Assembly (NCBI GenBank): GCA_049602155.1
Contig: JBMYRH010000006.1
Span: forward strand, 1-64,000
Origin: JBMYRH01 sp049602155
GTDB taxonomy: Bacteria > Myxococcota_A > UBA9042 > PHBI01 > JBMYRH01
Direction of reading: 5' to 3'
DNA: 64,000 bases
Shown here: piece after piece, positions 54,689 to 63,085 of the stretch
Layout: every line of letters starts with the position of its first letter
Numbering within the stretch: position 1 is the stretch's first letter
Notes under the pieces: model-generated
What the model was told of the DNA's origin: nothing
Databases searched by the model: none
Seen by the model: only the letters and a program-made list of their open reading frames with translations
Translations under genes and position numbers: made by a program

Positions 54689-56131
54689 CTAAAACCGGAA
54701 GTAGATGAAGGGAACGGCAATTTCCATGTTGGCCATGACGCCAAAGACCACGGTCGCGAAGAGCAGGGCTTGCCCAGGCAGCGGGAGCGCCTCGAGCCGG
54801 TCACGGATGGCGTACATCCATTTGCGCGGCGTCCAATGGACGACGAAACACACGAGGAGTAGGCCCAACAACCAAGGCTCTGATTGTATGTCGTACCACG
54901 CTGAGCCCTCGGGTGCGCCGAGGAGCAGCGTGTCATTGAAGGCGCCAACTTCCGCGAAATCCTGGCAGCGGAAGAGGATCCTGCAGAGGACGACAAAGTG
55001 CAGGGTGAGCGCCACGCGCCAAATCAGGCCCCAGCGGCTGGGGACGATCACCTGTCGCTTGTGGACGTCGACGCGCCACCATCGGTTCAGGCACATGGCC
55101 AAGGCGTGCAGGCAGCCATAGACGACGAAGGTCCAGTCGGCGCCATGCCAGAGGCCGATCAGGACGAAGGTGATGAAGAGGTTGTAGTACGTGCGCAGGG
55201 AACCGTGCCGGGAACCGCCGAGTGGGTAGTAAAGGTAGTCGCGGAGCCAGCTGCCGAGGGTCTTATGCCAACGGCGCCAGAAGTCCTGAATGCTGACGGC
55301 CATATAGGGCCGATCAAAATTGTCCGGCAGCTTGAAGCCAAAGAGGAGCGCCGAGCCGATCGCGATATCTGAATAGGCGCTGAAGTCTAGGTACACCTGC
55401 ATGGTGTAGGCATAGAGCGCGATCAACGCCTCGAACGCCGTATACTGCTCGGGGCTATTGAAGACCGGGTCGACGAGGTTGAGCCCAAGGGTGTCGGCGA
55501 AGAGGACCTTCTTGAAGAGCCCAATTCCGATCAAGTACAGGGCTCGACTGACCTGCTTTCGGGTCAAGATAGGGGTCTGCGAGAGCTGCGGGACGAAGTC
55601 AACGGCTCGCACGATGGGGCCCGCGATCAGCTGCGGGAAATACCCGACAAAGAGCGCAAACCTGAGGAAGTTGCTCTCCGGCTCCATCCGTCGCCGGTAC
55701 ACGTCGATGGAGTAGGACATCGTTTGGAAGGTGTAGAAGCTGATCCCGGCTGGGAGCATGATGGCGAGGCGCTCGAAGAGGAGCTCCGCGCCAAACACAT
55801 TGGCCACCTCTACCGCAGATGAGTAGAAGAAATTGGCGTATTTGAAGACGCCAAGGAGCCCGAGGTTCATGGTGAGGCTGACGATGAGCCAGGCCTTGCG
55901 GCGCTTCTCTCCGCCAGGGACGTCCGCCTTCTTCATCTGCTTACCTGCCACAAAGTCCGTGACCGTGGAGGCGAAGATGAGGGTCAGGAACCAGGGGTTG
56001 GACGCCGCGTAAAAAATGTAGCTCGCCACCAAGAGGAAGATGACGCGCGCCACTTTGAGGCGCGCCAGCGCCCAGAAGCCAACGAAGGCGAGGGCGAGGA
56101 AGATCCCATACTCGGCGGTTTGAAAGAGCAT
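54689..56131 (-). CDS. MBOAT-family O-acyltransferase (AlgI/PatA/DltB-like)
   Basis: Membrane-bound O-acyltransferase of 480 residues with about ten helices. The family signatures are YFPQLIAGPIVR, WRRWHKTLGSWLRDYLYYPLGGSR (spanning residues about 315-340) and the catalytic His in LIGLWHGADWTF. The start at 56131 removes a 139-codon leader that has no membrane or domain features and would overlap the lipA promoter. It is followed directly by an SGNH gene. The acceptor is probably a cell-wall or exported polysaccharide. Confidence 0.9.
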   Translation of the reverse strand: MLFQTAEYGIFLALAFVGFWALARLKVARVIFLLVASYIFYAASNPWFLTLIFASTVTDFVAGKQMKKADVPGGEKRRKAWLIVSLTMNLGLLGVFKYANFFYSSAVEVANVFGAELLFERLAIMLPAGISFYTFQTMSYSIDVYRRRMEPESNFLRFALFVGYFPQLIAGPIVRAVDFVPQLSQTPILTRKQVSRALYLIGIGLFKKVLFADTLGLNLVDPVFNSPEQYTAFEALIALYAYTMQVYLDFSAYSDIAIGSALLFGFKLPDNFDRPYMAVSIQDFWRRWHKTLGSWLRDYLYYPLGGSRHGSLRTYYNLFITFVLIGLWHGADWTFVVYGCLHALAMCLNRWWRVDVHKRQVIVPSRWGLIWRVALTLHFVVLCRILFRCQDFAEVGAFNDTLLLGAPEGSAWYDIQSEPWLLGLLLVCFVVHWTPRKWMYAIRDRLEALPLPGQALLFATVVFGVMANMEIAVPFIYFRF

Positions 56132-56256
56132 CTGGGCAGTGCAGGCTCCGAGGCGTTGACACAATAGGCTCACAGACGGGGTAGACCCGTAGCGGCCAGA
56201 CGTCAACATCAGAGGTGCACGAAACGTAAGGAAGCGACATCTGACGTCGACGACCT

Positions 56257-56286
56257 TTGACATTGGAAGCGCTGGGGGCCTATACA
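56257..56286 (+). promoter_or_regulatory. strong sigma-70-type promoter of the lipA operon
   Basis: Perfect TTGACA (56257-56262), 18-base spacer and TATACA (56281-56286). Predicted transcription start near 56293, 35 bases before lipA. An 8-base inverted repeat overlaps the start site. Confidence 0.65.
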
Positions 56287-56287
56287 G

Positions 56288-56318
56288 CCCTCGCGCGCAC
56301 GCGGGCCGCACGCGAGGG
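56288..56318. promoter_or_regulatory. inverted repeat, candidate operator of the lipA operon
   Basis: CCCTCGCG (56288-56295) and CGCGAGGG (56311-56318) form a perfect 8-base inverted repeat with a 15-base spacer, placed between the -10 and the start codon. The right arm includes the GAGGGA ribosome-binding site. The position suits a repressor site; an RNA hairpin hiding the ribosome site is the alternative if transcription starts further upstream. Confidence 0.5.
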
Positions 56319-56327
56319 ATTGTCAGC

Positions 56328-57281
56328 ATGCCCAGGTTCTCGATTCTGAATAACCGGAAGAAGCCCCGACAGGCGAAGCCGCCGTGGTTGAAGGTCCGTG
56401 CACCCGGGGGGGGACGGTACGAGTCGATCAAGCGTCGCCTCGAGGGCTTGAACCTCCACACGGTCTGCCAAGAGGCGCAGTGCCCGAATATTGGCGAGTG
56501 CTGGGATGGTGGCACGGCCACCATCATGTTGATGGGCGGCACATGCACTCGCGGTTGTCGGTTCTGCGCGGTGCAGACGTCTCCGGCGCCACCGGCCCTT
56601 GACCCGAATGAACCACGTAACGCTGCGGAAGCTGTGGTGGCGATGGGCGTCGACTACATCGTGATGACGTCTGTGAACCGCGATGACCTCGCCGACGGTG
56701 GCGCCGCGCATTTCGCTGAGACCGTGGTGGAGCTCAAGCAGCGCGATCCGGACTTGATGGTCGAAGTGTTGGTCCCCGACTTCCAGGGGAACTCGGCGGC
56801 AATCGATATCCTCGCGGCATCCGGTCCCGAAGTTATCGCTCATAACGTCGAGACCGTACGTCGCTTGAGCCGCGCAGTCCGCGATGCTCGCGCGTCCTTT
56901 GACCAGTCGCTGCAGGTGCTTAGGGATGTGAAGCGGGCTGGGCGAGGCAAAGGGCCAAAGGGCAGCGATATCCTCGCGAAGACATCGATCATGTGTGGAC
57001 TCGGCGAAACGGAGGAGGAGGTCATCTCTGCGATGACCGAGGTCCGCGAGGCCGGCTGCGATGTCATCACCTTCGGTCAGTACCTGCAGCCGAGCGGGCG
57101 GCATATTGAGGTGTCCGAGTACGTGACCCCAGAGGTCTACGAGCGCTATGCCGAGGTGGCGCGCTCCTTGGGCTTTGCCTACGTGGCGTCGGGGCCCCTG
57201 GTCAGGTCGTCCTACAAGGCGGCCGAGTTCTACCTTCGTGCGCACATCGACGCAGCTGCCGGCAAGGTGGTCAACGGATGA
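56328..57281 (+). CDS. lipA: lipoyl synthase LipA
   Basis: Radical-SAM enzyme of 317 residues that inserts two sulfurs into protein-bound octanoate. The auxiliary cluster motif CX4CX5C uses Cys47, 52 and 58; the radical-SAM motif CTRGCRFC uses Cys73, 77 and 80; the C-terminal RSSY is present (VRSSYKA). GAGGGA precedes the ATG by 8 bases. First gene of an operon that ends in lipB; the next gene overlaps by ATGA. Confidence 0.95.
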   Translation: MPRFSILNNRKKPRQAKPPWLKVRAPGGGRYESIKRRLEGLNLHTVCQEAQCPNIGECWDGGTATIMLMGGTCTRGCRFCAVQTSPAPPALDPNEPRNAAEAVVAMGVDYIVMTSVNRDDLADGGAAHFAETVVELKQRDPDLMVEVLVPDFQGNSAAIDILAASGPEVIAHNVETVRRLSRAVRDARASFDQSLQVLRDVKRAGRGKGPKGSDILAKTSIMCGLGETEEEVISAMTEVREAGCDVITFGQYLQPSGRHIEVSEYVTPEVYERYAEVARSLGFAYVASGPLVRSSYKAAEFYLRAHIDAAAGKVVNG

Positions 57282-58156
57282 AGACCTCTGAGCACACGCG
57301 AAGCTTGGATATTATGCGGTTGACTCTGCTTACCGAGGGGCTCGATGCGCTCCTCTCACGCATGGCAGCCGCCGGGATGTTGGCGTCGTCAAAGCCAGCA
57401 GCCGCAGGGCGCTCGGCGATGATCGGTGCAGGGTTGGCGCTTGAGTCCAAAGATGCTCTCTTCGGGACACGCCGTGACCTTAGCGCTGCGTTGGCGCGTG
57501 GGCTCTCCCTTGGCGTCGCCCTGCTTCAAGCGCTGGGTCGAGAGGGTGACCCTGCGCTGGGCCGTGCGCTCCCGGGCGGTGTGAAGAGCGCTACAGATCG
57601 CATCATCCTCGCAGACGGCAACGTCGCCTCCCACATTATGCACGCAGCCGGCTTTGGTCACGCAGCGCGTTTGAAGGGGGAGCCCGCGGTATCTTTGGCC
57701 CTCTTCGGTGGCGCCGCTCAGACGAATGGCGAACTTCATGGGGCGCTGAACTTTGCCGCGGTTTACCGCGCTCAGACTGTCTTTGTGGCTCGAGGGCTGC
57801 TCGGCGACGAGGTGCCCTTTGAGGAGGCCGCAGAGGCCTGGGGCTTACCGGTGGTCACCGTCGACGGACACGATGCGCAGGCGGTGTTTGAGGCCGTCGT
57901 TGCAGCGCGAACCCGCGCCGTGAATGGGGAGGGCCCCGCATTGATCGACGCCCGAGTCAGCGAAGTCGCGGAGGTGACCGTCGACGCTGCGCGGCTCCAA
58001 TTGGCGGGTGGCTGGCCGACCGATGTTCAAGTGAAGGTCCGTGGCGAGGTCCAAAACGCCCTGAGTGCCGCACGAGAGGCTGCGGAAGCAGCGGCCCCTG
58101 TGTCGGAAGAGACGCTGCGCGAGGCGGTCTTTGAAGATCGCCCATGGTTCCTGTGA
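57278..58156 (+). CDS. degenerate E1-alpha-like paralog, probably without thiamine-diphosphate activity
   Basis: Protein of 292 residues with the overall sequence of the 2-oxoacid dehydrogenase E1-alpha fold (GAALNFAAVYRAQTVFV-like, then GLPVVTVDGHDAQAVFEAV). The cofactor motif is lost: where E1-alpha has GDG...EG this protein has GGAAQTNG (residues 144-151), and the Asn-Asn-containing cofactor segment is replaced by ARG. The His/Ser phosphorylation loop is also missing. The true E1-alpha is encoded at 60536. ATGA overlap with lipA. A structural or regulatory E1 subunit is inferred. Confidence 0.75.
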   Translation: MKTSEHTRSLDIMRLTLLTEGLDALLSRMAAAGMLASSKPAAAGRSAMIGAGLALESKDALFGTRRDLSAALARGLSLGVALLQALGREGDPALGRALPGGVKSATDRIILADGNVASHIMHAAGFGHAARLKGEPAVSLALFGGAAQTNGELHGALNFAAVYRAQTVFVARGLLGDEVPFEEAAEAWGLPVVTVDGHDAQAVFEAVVAARTRAVNGEGPALIDARVSEVAEVTVDAARLQLAGGWPTDVQVKVRGEVQNALSAAREAAEAAAPVSEETLREAVFEDRPWFL

Positions 58157-58165
58157 GGAGTGACG

Positions 58166-59149
58166 ATGTCTGAGACCACGCAAATGAACCTAGTCGAGGC
58201 CGTTCGGAGCGCACTCGAGATCGCCATGGCGTCCGACGATGATGTCGTGCTGCTGGGGGAGGATATCGGGAAGTTCGGTGGCGTGTTCCGCGCGACCGCT
58301 GGGCTACAGGAGCGCTTCGGTGAGGATCGGGTCATCGACACGCCGCTTAACGAAGCTGGGATCATCGGCTCAGCGGTGGGTATGGGGCTTTATGGGATGC
58401 GCCCCGTCCCGGAGATTCAGTTCTCGGACTTCATCTACCCCGGCTTCGATCAGATCGTGAATGAGCTGGCGAAGTACCGGTACCGTTCGGGCGGGCAGTT
58501 CACTTGCCCTGTGACCATCCGCACCCCTGTTGGCGGTGGGATTCGAGGCGGTCATTACCATTCGCAGAGCCCTGAGGCGTACTTCATTCACACGCCTGGA
58601 TTGAAGGTGGTGTGCCCGTCTACGCCCGCCGATGCGAAGGGGCTCTTGTTGAGCAGTATCCGTAATGATGACCCGGTCATCTTCCTCGAGCCGAAGCCAA
58701 TTTACCGCCGGGCCGTCGGTGAGGTCGCTGTCGACGACTACGAGATCCCCTTAGGAGAGGCGCGTGTCGCACGAGAGGGGGATGACGTGACGTTGATAGC
58801 GTGGGGTGCGATGGTGCCCCTGTGCGAAGAGGTCGCGAAGCGCGCGGCCGGTGACGGCATCGAGTGCACGGTCATCGACCCGAGGACATTGTGGCCTCTC
58901 GATATCGACACCATCGAGGCGTCGGTTAAGCAGACTGGGCGATGCGTCATTGTCCATGAGGCGCCCCGAAGCTGCGGCTTTGGGGCTGAGATCAGTGCGC
59001 TGGTCCAGGAGCGTTGCTTCCTCCACCTTGAGGCGCCTGTGACCCGCGTCGCCGGGTTCGACACACCGTTCCCTTACACCCTTGAGTTTGCGTATCTGCC
59101 TTCCGTAGCGCGCGTCTATGACGCGGTTCAGTCTGCGGTGAACTACTAG
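58166..59149 (+). CDS. branched-chain-type 2-oxoacid dehydrogenase E1-beta subunit
   Basis: E1-beta of 327 residues, joining E1-alpha to decarboxylate a 2-oxoacid. It follows the branched-chain subfamily closely: GEDIGKFGGVFRATAGL, IDTPLNEAGIIG, EIQFSDFIYPGFDQIVNE, GHYHSQSPEAYF, KVVCPSTPADAKGLL, VIDPRTLWPLD, HEAPRSCGFGAEIS, and TPFPYTLE. ATG at 58166 follows GAGGAG by 5 bases; a GTG two codons earlier is less likely. The gap after it holds a hairpin. Confidence 0.92.
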   Translation: MSETTQMNLVEAVRSALEIAMASDDDVVLLGEDIGKFGGVFRATAGLQERFGEDRVIDTPLNEAGIIGSAVGMGLYGMRPVPEIQFSDFIYPGFDQIVNELAKYRYRSGGQFTCPVTIRTPVGGGIRGGHYHSQSPEAYFIHTPGLKVVCPSTPADAKGLLLSSIRNDDPVIFLEPKPIYRRAVGEVAVDDYEIPLGEARVAREGDDVTLIAWGAMVPLCEEVAKRAAGDGIECTVIDPRTLWPLDIDTIEASVKQTGRCVIVHEAPRSCGFGAEISALVQERCFLHLEAPVTRVAGFDTPFPYTLEFAYLPSVARVYDAVQSAVNY

Positions 59150-59165
59150 TCATCGAGTCAGCTGT

Positions 59166-59185
59166 CTCTGCGTCTGAACGCAGAG
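59166..59185 (+). promoter_or_regulatory. intercistronic hairpin before the E2 gene
   Basis: Perfect 8-base stem CTCTGCGT (59166-59173) / ACGCAGAG (59178-59185) with tetraloop CTGA, 32 bases before the E2 start. No T-tract follows. It may set the ratio of E2 to E1 through RNA processing or stability. Confidence 0.55.
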
Positions 59186-59217
59186 CGGACTGTGAGTAGC
59201 CGAGAGAGGAGTCCATC

Positions 59218-60534
59218 ATGCGTTTCGAGTTCAAGCTGCCAGACCTCGCTGAGGGGATGGTTGAGGGCGAAGTGGTCAACTGGCTTGTAGAGCCGGGCCA
59301 AGCCGTTGAAGCCGAGCAACCCGTTGTCGAGATGATGACGGACAAAGCGACTGTCGTGATCTCCAGCCCCCACGGTGGAAGCGTGCTCGAGCTCGCGTTC
59401 CAGGCCGGTGACATCGCCCCCGTCGGCGACACCCTCTTTGTATTGGAGGTGGATGGAGACGCTGGTGCTGCGGCGCCGGCAGAGCCCGCGGCTCAGGACG
59501 TTGCGCCGGCACCTGCAGCGCCAGCAGCGTCGACTCCCGCTGCTCCAGCGCCAGCAGCTGCTGCACCAGTCGCAGCCCAAGTGCCTGGCGTTCCACGGGG
59601 GCCAGGCAAGACCTTAGCGACCCCGGCGACTCGCCGTATGGCGCGCGAGATGGGGATCGACATTGGCCTCGTGGATGGGACAGGCCCTGCAGGGCGTGTG
59701 ACGAAGGATGACCTGCGTAACTACGGGAGCGCTGGGGCAGCCCCCGCGGCCCCCGTCGCCCCCGTCGCAGCGCCGGCTCCGGTGCCAGCTGCCGCGCCGG
59801 CGTTCAAGGTGCGCACCCCGGTCGCTGAGGAGTCAGAGGACCGTCAGCGCGTCCGCGGCCTCCGACGTGCAATCCACGATGCGATGGCGCGCTCGAAGAG
59901 CACCGCCGCCCATTTCACGTATGTCGACGATGTGGACTGCACCAACTTGGTCGCAGCGCGGACGCGCCTCAAGCCCGTCGCGGAGTCCATGGGCATCCGC
60001 CTGAACTATCTCCCCTTCATCGCGAAGGCCGCGCTCTTAGCGTTGAACACGCACACGAAGATGAACGCGTCGATGGATGATGAGGCCGGCGAGATCGTGA
60101 CGAAGCATCATCGTCACCTTGGCATCGCGGCGGCGACGGATGCAGGCCTGACCGTCCCCACGATCAAGCACGCAGACCGCCTGACGCTCCTTGAGCTTGC
60201 GGCCTCTATCAATGACCTCGGTAACAAGGCACGCACCAACACGCTGGCGCCGCATGAGATCGGGGGTTCGACGTTCACGATCACCAGCCTTGGAAAGCTG
60301 GGCGGCATGTTCGCGACCCCCATCATCAACTACCCCGAGGTGGCCATCCTAGGGATCCACAGGATGGAGCCTCGTGCAGTCGTGCGGGACGGCGAGATCG
60401 TGGCGCGTCAGATGATGAACATCAGCCTGAGCTTCGATCACCGGATCATCGACGGGCATGAGGGTGCGGCGTTCGCCGAGCATATCAAGCGGTACCTTGA
60501 AGACCCCGAGTTGATGCTCTTGGAGATGATCTAG
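59218..60534 (+). CDS. 2-oxoacid dehydrogenase E2 (dihydrolipoamide acyltransferase)
   Basis: Core subunit of 438 residues. One lipoyl domain (lipoylated Lys43 in MMTDKATV), an Ala/Pro linker, an E3/E1-binding domain (TPATRRMAREMGIDIGLV, GPAGRVTKDDL), a second Ala/Pro linker and the acyltransferase domain ending in the catalytic SFDHRIIDGHEG. A single lipoyl domain and the neighbouring subunits favour branched-chain or a broad substrate range. GAGAGGAG lies about 7 bases before the ATG. Confidence 0.93.
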   Translation: MRFEFKLPDLAEGMVEGEVVNWLVEPGQAVEAEQPVVEMMTDKATVVISSPHGGSVLELAFQAGDIAPVGDTLFVLEVDGDAGAAAPAEPAAQDVAPAPAAPAASTPAAPAPAAAAPVAAQVPGVPRGPGKTLATPATRRMAREMGIDIGLVDGTGPAGRVTKDDLRNYGSAGAAPAAPVAPVAAPAPVPAAAPAFKVRTPVAEESEDRQRVRGLRRAIHDAMARSKSTAAHFTYVDDVDCTNLVAARTRLKPVAESMGIRLNYLPFIAKAALLALNTHTKMNASMDDEAGEIVTKHHRHLGIAAATDAGLTVPTIKHADRLTLLELAASINDLGNKARTNTLAPHEIGGSTFTITSLGKLGGMFATPIINYPEVAILGIHRMEPRAVVRDGEIVARQMMNISLSFDHRIIDGHEGAAFAEHIKRYLEDPELMLLEMI

Positions 60535-60535
60535 C

Positions 60536-61642
60536 GTGACCACTGTCACCAAAGACGGCTTGCACCGCATTCTGGGGCAACGGGGGGAGGTGCTCGCGAA
60601 GGCGTCTGTGCCGGCCGGGCTTGAGCCAGACACGCTACGGACGCTCTTCCGTTGGATGCTGCAACAGCGGTTGCTCGACGACCTCATGCTGACTGTCCAG
60701 CGGCAGGGTCGTATTGGCTTCTATGGACCTGCGACTGGTCAAGAAGCGGCTGTCTTCGGGACGGGGCTCGCCACCGAGCCTCGTGATTGGGTCCTCCCTG
60801 CCCTGAGAGAGGGTGGGGTCGCCCTGATGCGCGGCTATCCTCTGGTCGATTACTTGGCGCAGTGCTTCGGTAACAGCCTCGATAAGTCCTTCGGCCGGCA
60901 GATGCCTTGTCATTATGGGGCGGCTGAACAGAACTACGCGACGCTGAGTTCGCCCATCGGCAATCAGCTGCCGCAGGCGGTCGGTGTCGCGATGGCGATG
61001 AAGGCTCGAGGCACCGATGCCGTATCGGTGGGGTACATCGGTGATGGCGGGACCAGTGAAGGGGACTTCCACACTGCCCTCGATATGGCGCAGCGCATGA
61101 AGGCGCCTGTCGTCTTCGTGTGCCAGAACAACCAATGGGCTATCAGCACACCCGTGATGGGGCAGACAGCCTCGGCGAGCATCGCGGCCAAGGCCAAGGC
61201 ATTCCGGATGCCGAACGTGCGGGTTGATGGGAACGATGTCCTCGCCTGTTACGAGGTCACGAAGGCCGCTGTGGACCGTGCACGTGCAGGGGAGGGCCCT
61301 AGCTTCATCGAGGCGCTCACGTATCGGATTGGTGCGCACTCGACGAGCGATGATCCGAGCCGCTATCGGGATGAGTCCATCACAGAGAAGTGGAAGAAGC
61401 GATGCCCAATCGCCCGATTCCAAGGCTTCTTGGTGAGCGCCGGCTACATGACCGAGGCGGAGATCGAGGCTCTCGGTGACGAGCTTGGTCTCTCGATTCG
61501 CGAGACGCTGTCTCAGGTGGAGTCGGCGCCTAAAGCGCCGCCGCTGAGCAGCATGTTTGAGGATGTGTTTGCCGAACAAACGTGGTTCCTGCGGGAGCAA
61601 GCTGCAGAAGCAGAGCGTTACGGCGTCCCCAAGATTCACTGA
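60536..61642 (+). CDS. branched-chain-type 2-oxoacid dehydrogenase E1-alpha subunit
   Basis: Catalytic E1-alpha of 368 residues. Cofactor motif GDGGTSEGD (169-177) and Asn-Asn (198-199, followed by QWAIST) are intact, and the loop YRIGAHSTSDD matches the branched-chain subfamily rather than pyruvate enzymes. GRQMPCHYG and SSPIGNQLPQAVG also fit. Start is GTG two bases after the E2 stop, so E2 and E1-alpha are probably co-translated. The gene order E1-beta, E2, E1-alpha is unusual. Confidence 0.92.
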   Translation: MTTVTKDGLHRILGQRGEVLAKASVPAGLEPDTLRTLFRWMLQQRLLDDLMLTVQRQGRIGFYGPATGQEAAVFGTGLATEPRDWVLPALREGGVALMRGYPLVDYLAQCFGNSLDKSFGRQMPCHYGAAEQNYATLSSPIGNQLPQAVGVAMAMKARGTDAVSVGYIGDGGTSEGDFHTALDMAQRMKAPVVFVCQNNQWAISTPVMGQTASASIAAKAKAFRMPNVRVDGNDVLACYEVTKAAVDRARAGEGPSFIEALTYRIGAHSTSDDPSRYRDESITEKWKKRCPIARFQGFLVSAGYMTEAEIEALGDELGLSIRETLSQVESAPKAPPLSSMFEDVFAEQTWFLREQAAEAERYGVPKIH

Positions 61643-61660
61643 ACGATAAGGAGCGCTTCC

Positions 61661-63082
61661 ATGGGCGCGAAGACCTCAACTCATACCGTCGTGATTGGTG
61701 CTGGACCGGGCGGCTACGTCTGCGCGATTCGACTCGCTCAGCTCGGCGTAGACACGCTGCTCGTCGAGAAGCGTGACCTCGGTGGCGTCTGTCTCAATGT
61801 TGGCTGTATCCCCTCCAAGGCGCTCATCACTGCGTCCAAGTTGGTTCATCAGATCCGTGAGGCAGAGGAGATGGGCATCATCGCCGGTCCTGTGACCCTC
61901 GACCTAGAGAAGATGATCGCCTGGAAGGCGGGCATTGTTGGGAAGCTCACGAGCGGCGTCGGCCACTTGGTGGAAGGCAATGGGGGCAAAATCCTCCGTG
62001 GTGCGGCGACCTTCACGGGGCCGAACACCCTTGATGTCACCGGCAGCGATGGTGAGACGACCACGGTCTCTTTTGAGAATGCGGTCATCGCGACGGGCTC
62101 GGTCCCTACGGAAATCCCAGGGTTCGAGCTCGACGGCGAGCACGTCGTGAGCTCGACAGAGGCGCTCGCGTGGACCAAGGCCCCCGAGCGCATCGTCGTG
62201 ATTGGAGGCGGCTACATCGGCATGGAGATGGGGGGCGTCTGGCAACGGATGGGCTCCCAGGTGACGGTGGTGGAGTTCGCAGACCGAATCCTGCCCGGCT
62301 TCGCCAAGGATCTCTCGCGGCCCGTCCAGCGCCGATTTAAGGCGCATGGCGGCGCGGTGAAGACCAAGACCAAGGCCACCAGCTGGAAGAAGGCGAAGGG
62401 TGGCGGCGTGACTGTCACGATTGAGGACCTCAAGAGTGGCAAAGAGAGCACCCTAGAGGCGGACGTGATCCTCCTCACCGTGGGGCGCCGACCGATGAGT
62501 TCAGGGCTCGGTCTTGAGACCGCAGGTGTCGCGACTGATGCGCGAGGCATCGTCACTGTGGATGGCGCACAGCGCACCAATGTCGGGAACATTTATGCGA
62601 TTGGAGACGTCGCAGGCGAGCCCATGCTCGCCCACAAGGGCTCCAAGGAAGGGGAGGTCGCGGCTGAGGTCATAGCGGGTAAGGCGTCGGCTTTCGACGT
62701 CCGTGGGATCCCAGCCGTGGTCTTTACGGACCCGGAGATTGCTGGCGTCGGCATGACCGAGGAGGAGGCTAAGGCCGCGGGTCATAAGGTGTCCGTGGGG
62801 CGCTTCTCCTTTGCCGCGAACGGGCGCGCGCTGAGCCTCAATGATGCAGATGGTTTCGTCCGCTTGGTGTTCGACTCCGACACAGAGGTCTTGCTCGGTG
62901 GGCAGATCGTGGGGCCAGAGGCATCCAACCTCATCGCAGAGGTCGGCCTCGCGCTCGAGATGGGGGCCTTGGCGAGTGACCTGGCGCTCACGATTCATGC
63001 ACACCCTACGCTGTCAGAGACGGTGATGGAGGCCTCTGCAGCTGCCCTCGGACACGCGATCCACGCGCTCGGCAAGCGCTAG
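61661..63082 (+). CDS. lpdA: dihydrolipoamide dehydrogenase (E3)
   Basis: FAD disulfide oxidoreductase of 473 residues that reoxidises dihydrolipoamide with NAD. FAD motif GAGPGGYVCAIRLAQLG, redox disulfide GGVCLNVGCIPSK (Cys44/Cys49), NAD motif GGGYIGMEMG, second FAD site YAIGDVAGEPMLAHKG, and the C-terminal catalytic HAHPTLSE are all intact. AAGGAG lies about 8 bases upstream. It serves the complex encoded just before it. Confidence 0.95.
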   Translation: MGAKTSTHTVVIGAGPGGYVCAIRLAQLGVDTLLVEKRDLGGVCLNVGCIPSKALITASKLVHQIREAEEMGIIAGPVTLDLEKMIAWKAGIVGKLTSGVGHLVEGNGGKILRGAATFTGPNTLDVTGSDGETTTVSFENAVIATGSVPTEIPGFELDGEHVVSSTEALAWTKAPERIVVIGGGYIGMEMGGVWQRMGSQVTVVEFADRILPGFAKDLSRPVQRRFKAHGGAVKTKTKATSWKKAKGGGVTVTIEDLKSGKESTLEADVILLTVGRRPMSSGLGLETAGVATDARGIVTVDGAQRTNVGNIYAIGDVAGEPMLAHKGSKEGEVAAEVIAGKASAFDVRGIPAVVFTDPEIAGVGMTEEEAKAAGHKVSVGRFSFAANGRALSLNDADGFVRLVFDSDTEVLLGGQIVGPEASNLIAEVGLALEMGALASDLALTIHAHPTLSETVMEASAAALGHAIHALGKR

Positions 63083-63085
63083 CCG

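Noticed and set aside
56132..56548. 139-codon N-terminal extension of the MBOAT protein
   Set aside because: It would cross the lipA promoter and the start of lipA; no signal or domain is present and MBOAT proteins begin at the membrane helix.
60635..61639. Open frame of 334 codons antisense to E1-alpha
   Set aside because: It mirrors a highly conserved gene and has no recognisable protein features.
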